The notes beneath the pieces are model-generated. The model was not told the origin of the DNA and ran no database searches. It saw nothing but the letters and a program-made list of their open reading frames with translations. Below, piece after piece: positions 48,094 through 64,000 of a DNA stretch of 64,000 bases. This stretch comes from Hermodice carunculata (Eukaryota; Annelida; Polychaeta; Eunicida; Amphinomidae), in NCBI GenBank assembly GCA_964020975.1, contig OZ026612.1:128371741-128435740 (forward strand), in the 5' to 3' direction. The stretch's first letter is position 1. Every line of letters begins with the position of its first letter. The translations under genes and the position numbers were made by a program.

Positions 48094-49940
48094 TGAATAT
48101 ATTTATACAGCGTGACCCGTTCAGCCATGGGCTGTTCTTCCACGGGGCACTGTTACAGAATAAAACATACAATTGACAATTGATCAAAACAAATCAAGGA
48201 TACATATAAAATTACAAGTAAATATATATAAAATATGTATGATAAAAGTTAACATTGCAACACCTTGTTCAATTAAAATAATATTGTTTAAGTCCAGTTT
48301 TAAAATCTTCAATATTATTCATCTCCTTTAAAAAGTCGGGAAGATTGTTCCACAACATAGCACCATGATAAACAAAAGATTTCTTAAAACTCTCCTTGCG
48401 CGGAAAGGGAATAAAAATATCGAGCCTATTTGACAATCTTGTGTTATAGCTGCCGATGTCTTTGACTAGCGTAATTTGGTCACATAGGTAGTTTGGGGCT
48501 AAACCATTGACACATTTATAAATTAAAACCGTCGTGTGAAATTTTTGCCGCTCTTCCATGGTTGGCCATTTTAATTATTTAACTAATTCTTCCCCTCTCA
48601 CATTGATATAATCATAATTCTTTTTGATTACTCGAGCAGCAGCGTTTTGTAGTCTTTGAGCAATCTTCAATCCCTTGACACATGATCCCCATACAGTGAT
48701 AGCATATTCAATACTAGGTAATATTGTGACCTTATAAATTAATTCTAGTACACTCTCAGGTAAACTCTTGCTCAAACGTACTAAAATGGCAATTTTAGAC
48801 ATCACTTGTACATGTATTCTTTTTGAATGAATAGACCAGTTTAGACGATCATCCAAATACACTCCTAAATATTTTGCTTCATTGACTTGTTGTATTTCCT
48901 CTCCGTTCATATAAAGATTTAGTAGTTTGTCATTACTGTAATTCTGGGTTATAAGCATACATTTTGACTTCCCGGCATTGACTGACAGTTTATTTCTGTT
49001 GTACCAATAGCTAACACTGTCCAAGCTATCCTGCATAGCAGAATTTACTTCTTCCACGTTAGAGCCGGTCGTGTAAATTATAGTGTCATCGGCAAACAAA
49101 TTACAAGATCCATTCTTAACGTACTGAACAATGTCATTTACATATAAGAGAAAGAGGGAAGGGCCGAGGATAGAACCTTGAGGGATTCCTATTTTTACAC
49201 TACGTGGTCCAGATGATTTGCCATGACATACTACAATCTGTTGTCTTTGAGATAAGTAAGAAGAGAACCACTGAAACTCATTGTCGACAATGCCAAATTT
49301 GCCAAATTTGAACTTTAAAATGTCATGACTAATGGTGTCAAAGCATTTTTGAATATCTAAAAAGCAAATTGCCGTAATTAAATCATCATTAATGTTGCTT
49401 AACCAGTCATCAACCACTTTGTGTAGACAGGTTTGTGCTGAATGTCTTTTCAAATATGCAGATTGCTCCGTACTGATGAAGTCATGGAGTACTAAGTAAT
49501 CAAGCAACTGCTCCTGTATAGCTTTTTCAAGTAGCTTGCTAACATGAATACCGACTGAGATCGGTCTATAGTTACTCTTTGTTAACTTTGACCCCTGACC
49601 CTTGTATACCGGAGATACACGTGACATTTTCCAATCTGTTGGAACTGTAGCTTGTAGAATAGACAGGTTGAATACATGTGTTAATGAAGGGCTTATTGCC
49701 TGTTCTCCCAATGACAAAAGTTTCGTATCGAAGCCTAACAAATCAAGACTACTTCTATTTTTTAACATTTGCAGTCTGTGAGCTACTTCAGAACAACTCA
49801 AATAAGACATGTGAAACTTGTACATACTAGATAATCCTTTCCATAAATACTCATTGTGGTTGTCAAATTGTGGTATCTCGGCAGACACAGAATGAACAAT
49901 CTCTGTAAAATACTCATTAAATTCATCAGGAGAAAAATAA
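48094..49940 (-). mobile_element. CR1/Jockey-group LINE, 5' truncated (minus)
   Basis: A minus-strand element retaining the 3' half of its ORF2 and a 3' UTR of about 170 bp ending TATTCAATAAATAAATA. It is truncated at about 49940, next to a short TATATA run, as is typical of target-primed insertion that stopped early. It lies tail to tail with the L1-like element. Confidence 0.75.
48269..49888 (-). pseudogene. CR1-like LINE reverse transcriptase, 5' truncated, one in-frame stop
   Basis: Reads from about residue MSAEIPQFDN through the RT domain. Words seen: NYRPISVGIHVSKLLEK, LDIQKCFDTISHDIL, IGIPQGSILGPSLFLLYVND and the catalytic CNLFADDTIIY (about 49085), then EAKYLGVYLDD. The C-terminus is VLIYKCVNGLAPNYL and GAMLWNNLPDFLKE, which is standard for the CR1/Jockey group. 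The frame is continuous except for a single TAA at 48575-48577 (after VRGEELVK). The catalytic FADD is intact. This is the least decayed transposon protein here, so the insertion is relatively young. The amino half (endonuclease) is missing. Confidence 0.85.
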
Positions 49941-49944
49941 ATAT

Positions 49945-50790
49945 ATATATATTAATCATTGAGTACCACTTCAATGTCAGCCAGTCCATTCTGGAATATT
50001 TTTGCAGGTTGTCAGTGAATATGGATATCCCCGGTAGTTCCTCAGCATTTACGTTCGATAAGCCTGATAAGTTCTCTAGGATGATAACAGAAGAGGCATT
50101 TTTCAGCTTCATGCTCCAATTAGTTATGGTCGAATGAACCGCAAGTCTGCTGGGCGATAAACGGGTATGCACGACACTGCTCAGATTTATACCACCAAAA
50201 CTCCAATTCATTAAAAGCAAACTCCAATTAATTAAAAGCGCTATGCTTACCAAATGATAATGTCCACATTCACGAGGTATCCATGAATTATATGCCTGAG
50301 TGCCGATAAAAAAAGTTCAGTTACTAAAAAAATAGTTTGCAAGGTTCAATATCCAGAATTGTGAATTCAATGTATCTGATTAGCACATGGATATGGTCAC
50401 ACGTATAAGTATACAATTTATTCTTTCCATTCAGGAGGCGACAGCAGGACCGCTAATGGGGGTGTTCGGGATTACATTTTAAGCAGCATGATCTATAAAA
50501 AGGAGACAGCTCCAAGGACCACTATGTCCAAGATAGCTTAGAAAACAGGCTTCTTGTCTCTCAAAGCTTTGGGCTTTAATTTTTATAACTTCACGGTAAA
50601 TAGTCTTAATTTTGTTAATTTATACGTTAGCTCTGATTTGTCCATAATCATTTTGTACTTTTCTGATATCTCGGCGCTGTCTTTATACTTCTTCTATACT
50701 TTGTACTTCCCAAATTCAGACTGCACAGAGAACCTACTCTGTATGCAAAATATATTTGAACTGCCTTGTTCTTTAATAGCTTAGTTTAAG
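49945..50790. other. Unassigned sequence upstream of the truncated LINE
   Basis: A minus-strand open frame runs on from the LINE boundary to 50253, but in a different frame and without LINE motifs. I see no family. It is probably pre-insertion flank. Confidence 0.35.
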
Positions 50791-50973
50791 CTGATATGTT
50801 TAGTTTGGTACGCAGTAAAGAACCACTGTGTTGGCGGTACGAAAATAAAGAACTGAAACAGATCTTTGCGTTTTGTATGCAGAGCATTGGGTAATGGGTC
50901 ACGTGTTCAAGGGGGTTAAATACCTGAACTGGGTGTGAAACATCACTCCAGGCTATTCTCTCTGACTAGACAT
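50790..50973 (+). mobile_element. Second copy of the DIRS-like terminal segment (fossil)
   Basis: About 180 bp alignable with 29048-29225. Shared words are TGATATGTTTAGTT, TTGGCGGTA, ATGGGTCACGTGTTCAAGGGG, TAAATACC, ACTGGGTGTGAAA and CCAGGCTATT. It stands alone without coding sequence, as an isolated terminal repeat or truncated copy would. It appears old. Confidence 0.55.
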
Positions 50974-51604
50974 TTTTACATATATCATGAATTGATCTCA
51001 CATTCTGCCTTATGCTTTTCAAACTTTTTAGCCCTTTAATTTACCTTGTAGTGGTTTTGGTGCCAGGGCGATAGTCAAAATTTGATATGTATATAACCTT
51101 AAAAATACAATTCTGGATCAACATGTATTCAGTGACTTTTCTAATTTAGTGCGTATTATGGTGATACCATTTGTCAGTTATCCTGTTTTGACTGAAATCA
51201 TTTGTAAATCAGTTAAATATTCGACACACCTGCATCAATGAAACCAAATTCACTAGGAAATAAAATAAAGGTTTAATGGAAAGGTGTACACAACTCTTTT
51301 TTGGTAGTACCTGTTGAATAATGTGTAGTGATGTCACTCTACAATGTTCCGTTAAACATGAAACTTATTAATTTGGCTGTATATTGTTCACACGATACCA
51401 TTCCCAAACTGAGGCAAAACTTATATTTCTTTAATGAGCCAGATGCAGAACATAATGTATTCATGGTACCATCAGATTTGCAATTGCAACACACCTTGTT
51501 TAACGACAGCTTTGAGATTGAACTGTATTTTACAGAACCATAACTATTAAACGGAGACATAATTTAAGCAAACTAATAATTTCGTGCACATACATTAGCT
51601 CTTG

Positions 51605-51710
51605 AGTTGGTCGATACACAAACCAAAAAAAAAACTATTGACCTGGTCGATTCACAAAATCAAAAACAGCTATTGACCTGGTCTATACATATAACAAAAA
51701 ACCATCTGTA
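51605..51710 (+). repeat. Short tandem repeat, about 41-45-bp unit, three copies
   Basis: Three diverged units of (TATTGACCTGGTC)(GATACACAAA)(CAAAAA) type. Confidence 0.7.
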
Positions 51711-52450
51711 AGTTGAGAAATTGTTCACTGCGCGAAACAGCAACAACTGACCTATTCCCTTATGATATATGCACGTGTTTATCGCAAAGGCTTCTGGGTG
51801 CATGGGGGGGGGACTCATCTGGCTTGGAGAGGGTAGCAAACAAATACATATACACAGCTAACACTCACTGCCTATGAAAACAACTCTCAACTTGGTTATT
51901 AGCGTACGTTCAGAATGCCTTAGGTAAATTTCTGTGTGCGCGTCAGTGCACCAGCTCATCAAAAAAGACACCAGGACTAAGTTTCTACAGATTGCCGACC
52001 GCCAAAAACGAAAGGAAAAAAGGGGGAAAGTTCATTAGAAACAGTAGCATATGGCTTGACTCCAAATGGATGTCTGTGAGTTCGGTGCACTTCTAAGGGG
52101 GGCAGAGAACTTACATGAACAAAACACCAAGTATATTTCTGTGGTCACAAAAATGGGAAAGTGTGATAGAACTTTATAATGAGAACTTTGTGCCTAATTT
52201 TCAAGGGAAAACATCAATCAATCAACAAAACCTGGGCCTCTAAAGCTACCCATGCCAACAAGACCAACACCCCCACAAACCCACGCCAAAACGAGCACTA
52301 AGAACCGTGGCTAGATTACAAATGGACAAGGTGGCTGAAGAAGAGGCCGAATTCCAGCCACTACACATAGGTTTTATCATTACAGTCATGCATTTCATGT
52401 TCATGCATTTTGTTTGTAGCTGTGGAAACAAACTGTATAAAAAATTGGCA

Positions 52451-52461
52451 ATATATATATG

Positions 52462-52524
<63 letters not shown>
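52451..52524. repeat. (TA)n microsatellite
   Basis: About 74 bp of TA with one GTATG interruption, followed by TATG units. Confidence 0.95.
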
Positions 52525-52528
<4 letters not shown>

Positions 52529-53311
52529 GCACGTATGTATGTATGTATGTGTGTATTAGTACTTATCAGTGCTCAGAAAATGTAACACCGTGCGATCGTA
52601 AAAATCCAATATGGCGGCTGTTTCCCGGAAGAGATTTTGATATGGGTTCATCAGCACGATCTAATCGCAATTCAGCTGTTAAAATATGTCTTAAGATTAG
52701 CACGTTGTCAAAAAAAGAATTTTCGTTGCATCTTATGAATGAAATAATATGAGAGCAATCAAATTAAATCGAAAGGCGGACGGACCATCACGGCACCACC
52801 ATTTTGAACTTAATTAAATTGAAACAATCTGTATCAGTTTTGGCAAAGCTCCCGTCTTCCATGTTATTGTGGTGAAGTTTTACGTTTAAACTAATTTCCA
52901 GCATATTATAATCAAACATTTAATACCAGTAATATGTCAAATGGAAACTTTGCTCCTGGCACACAATTTTCATCTATAATTATCAAAATGTATATGTTTA
53001 TGCCTTGCATTACACATTTCAAAGATGCCCCCTCTCCCATAATCCTTTGCGGTAATCACGCTGACACGTAAGAGGGATTGAGGGCTATCCCACGTCGTGA
53101 TACACTGCAATATCATAACTCTAGGCGTGACCTGTATGTCAAACTAGATGAAAATTTAAAGAATGACAACTACAAAGTTTTTGTGTATCATCAAAATGGG
53201 TAACTCCCAAGATGTCTGTCATCCAGTCCTTCAATACTTCAAGACGCAAAGAATTATTTGTTTTACACAAAAAACAAGTGGGGTACTAATGGTACTGACC
53301 TGGCTGTCTCA

Positions 53312-53314
<3 letters not shown>

Positions 53315-53405
<91 letters not shown>
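53315..53405. repeat. (TA)n microsatellite
   Basis: About 90 bp of pure TA. Confidence 0.95.
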
Positions 53406-53407
<2 letters not shown>

Positions 53408-53590
53408 CACGGGATGCCGTTTATAAACAACACACAGCTTCAGTTCGCTTTGAAATGGCCAAGTTTAGCCGGCAGTGCCAGAAATTAAGTAAACAATGCG
53501 GCATTGTATGTCATCTCTTCCAGAGGCCAGCTGCCAGCTTGGACGAGTAATGCAAATATCCAGGTTTATTTTCAGGGTCATTGGCCAAAG

Positions 53591-53716
53591 TTTTTTTGTT
53601 TTTTTTTTTTTTTGTTTTTTTTTTTTTTTTTTTTTTTTGGTTTTTTTTTTTTTTGTTTTTTTTTTTTGTTTGTTTTTTTTTTTTTTTTGTTTTTTTTTTG
53701 TTTTTTGTTTTGTTTT
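53591..53716. repeat. T-rich G/T-only tract
   Basis: About 126 bp with only T and isolated G on the plus strand. Poly-Phe and poly-Lys frames through it are artefacts. Confidence 0.95.
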
Positions 53717-54755
53717 CTTTTGTTTTATTGCTCCACTCCTCCTTATATGACAGTATTTTGGACTTTCTTATTTTAAACTGTGTGCAATACTTCATTGAAC
53801 TAATTGGATGGATAAAATGGATGGAAGGAGACTTATAAGTACGAATTACATCCCGCACTCTCCTTCTCTGCGCTGGGCAGCCCCACATTCTAAAGTGAAC
53901 AATGTGCAAGTGAAAAGTTGGAAATGCAGGACTTAGAAACAAATTGTTCCAGCATTGGTGTTTGTTGTTGCCGGAAACAATTTAACTGTCCACATTGTAT
54001 CGGCAGATTTACCAGACCTGGTATGGACAGTACTGACTTTTCTGTTGGTGCAATTCAAAATTACATCTTGAATATGCACGCTGAAATCTTTGGTAATTCC
54101 TTACTCTCTTCACATGTAGTACCAGCAGATGATTTACCACGTGTAGACGCAGTCTTTCGATATGTAAAATAACTGAAAAAGATGTTAATGCGGCTGCGTT
54201 AAATGATCCCGGGTGCGAAGGTGACATAATGGAACGAACTATCACAATTGTCGCTGATATTCTCGGTTATTTCTAAGCCTTTAATTTACACAACTTCTAG
54301 ATTATATCTAAGCCTTTAACTTACACAAACCTAAACTAAGGCTTATGATATCTGAATTTTTCAAAGTTTTTTCTGTGTACATATTTGCCATGCGTTGTGC
54401 TTATCCTGAATTGTGAGAGTGACTTAACCATAACCAAACTGATTCGGTCCATATGGGCTTGCAGTTTCCCGGATTTGACTGCCACTACTTACACACTTAG
54501 TTCGGTATAATCTGCGGAATATACATTGGAATATTAACAAATCTGTAAAAACATCAATATCGGCACATGTTCACGTAACCCCTGTCGGATGGTTCCTGAA
54601 TGCTGTAAGTACCGTTAAAAATACATGCGACGCACAAAGGTAAATGCACATTGTCGGGTACCACGTCTCCATCAAACAGCACCAATGAGCTCACACCGGC
54701 GGTAAAAATCAGTGCGGAAAGGTGGGTGTATCCAAGATGCCTCCCAGGAAGGCCT

Positions 54756-54761
54756 TTATTA
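54756..54761 (-). terminator. Polyadenylation signal candidate of paralogue 2
   Basis: AATAAA on the minus strand about 131 nt after the stop codon, a suitable distance for a short 3' UTR. Confidence 0.5.
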
Positions 54762-54891
54762 TGTTAATTATTGGCTTGCAACAAGAAACAATTAGGATAT
54801 CCACCTTTTGATAATTTTTTTAAATGAACCATGTTTTTATATACTTATGTTATGATTTACACATTACACTAAGATGAGGAAACATTTCGTG

Positions 54892-63526
<8,635 letters not shown>

Positions 63527-63774
63527 GCCTGTTCAATCAAAACAGCCAACGAAACTCGAATGTCAAGCTTGTGTATATACCATCAGGATTAATAAAGTAA
63601 ACGACCCCAGTTCAACAAAGGGTGATACCAGTATGGTGTCCTGTAGCAAACAGAATGCGTAACTAGAAAAGAAGATAAGCTTTAGAACAAATCTGTCTGC
63701 GTGTTTTCAAAGGCTGTAAATATGGCCAGCTGAATATATTTCAAAGGTCCAAATGACCTTGATCTTGGACCTCT

Positions 63775-64000
63775 AGAGTTTACATATAAATTACAAAAAT
63801 GTGCACTGTTACAATACCTACAATTTGAGCCTAACGTGACTGAAGTGGTATGGAAAGTGACCAAGTTACGGCTAGATGAAAATTTCAAAGGTGCAGATAA
63901 CTTTAAATTTAGACCTTAAGAGATCACATGTAAATTACAAAAATGTACAGTCTAACAATAACTACAATTTAACCCCAACATGAACCAAATCAGATGAAAT
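63775..64000 (+). repeat. Diverged tandem repeat, 144-bp period, running off the window
   Basis: AGAGTTTACATATAAATTAC at 63775 and AGAGATCACATGTAAATTAC at 63919 are each followed by AAAAATGT..ACAAT..CTACAATTT and AACGTGA/AACATGA words. At least one and a half units are visible. Confidence 0.65.

Larger units (their letters stand above)
50980..54750. other. Gene-poor region between repeats and paralogue 2
   Basis: Contains a short tandem repeat (51605-51710), (TA)n tracts at 52451-52524 and 53315-53405, and a G/T-only tract at 53591-53716. An 84-codon plus-strand frame at 53918-54172 (Cys-rich start, then RFTRPGMDSTDFS) has protein-like composition, but I do not recognise it. Confidence 0.45.

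Overview
This is an animal (metazoan) nuclear genome window. The evidence is split genes with GT-AG introns, long introns, abundant simple-sequence repeats and several kinds of eukaryotic transposable element. The mix (Patched-domain gene duplicates, L1-like and CR1-like LINEs, a DIRS-type fossil, hAT-type miniature elements) suits a marine invertebrate such as a hemichordate, cephalochordate, echinoderm or lophotrochozoan. I cannot fix the phylum from sequence alone.

The main content is a pair of tandem paralogues on the minus strand, each encoding a complete Patched-domain (RND/SSD, PTCHD3/Ptr-like) 12-transmembrane protein. Paralogue 1 has coding exons between 26895 and 18727 (1033 aa). 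Paralogue 2 lies between 63526 and 54892 (1038 aa). Both have four coding exons with identical splice phases, and the last exon is 2567 nt in both. Flanking and intronic sequence is also alignable, so a whole genomic segment was duplicated, about 36 kb apart. One part of the sterol-sensing-like domain is nearly identical at the DNA level, with a 209-bp run without any difference. This suggests recent gene conversion. Paralogue 1 has Gly where paralogue 2 keeps Asp in the TM10 motif (GLSIGF versus GLSIDF), which may mean a change in transport mechanism.

Layout: 0-0.7 kb, a small EF-hand-like gene (minus). 0.7-14.6 kb, gene-poor DNA with microsatellites, a G/T-only strand-biased tract, a local direct duplication and repeat fragments. 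14.7-16.0 kb, a LINE reverse-transcriptase fossil (minus). 18.7-26.9 kb, paralogue 1. 29.0-31.9 kb, a broken DIRS-like retroelement. 35.1-38.3 kb, a LINE RT fragment apparently split by a 2.5-kb internally repetitive element with inverted ends. 40.9-47.8 kb, an L1/Tx1-like LINE (ORF1 and ORF2, plus strand). 48.1-49.9 kb, a 5'-truncated CR1-like LINE (minus) meeting the previous one tail to tail at a (TA)n(TTTA)n tract. 50-54.7 kb, repeats and no clear gene. 54.9-63.5 kb, paralogue 2, with two hAT-type miniature elements in its introns. Eleven or more long (TA)n tracts are spread through the window.

The two Patched-like genes and perhaps the EF-hand gene are the only credible functional genes seen. 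No bacterial-type operon, CRISPR array, rRNA or convincing tRNA was found.
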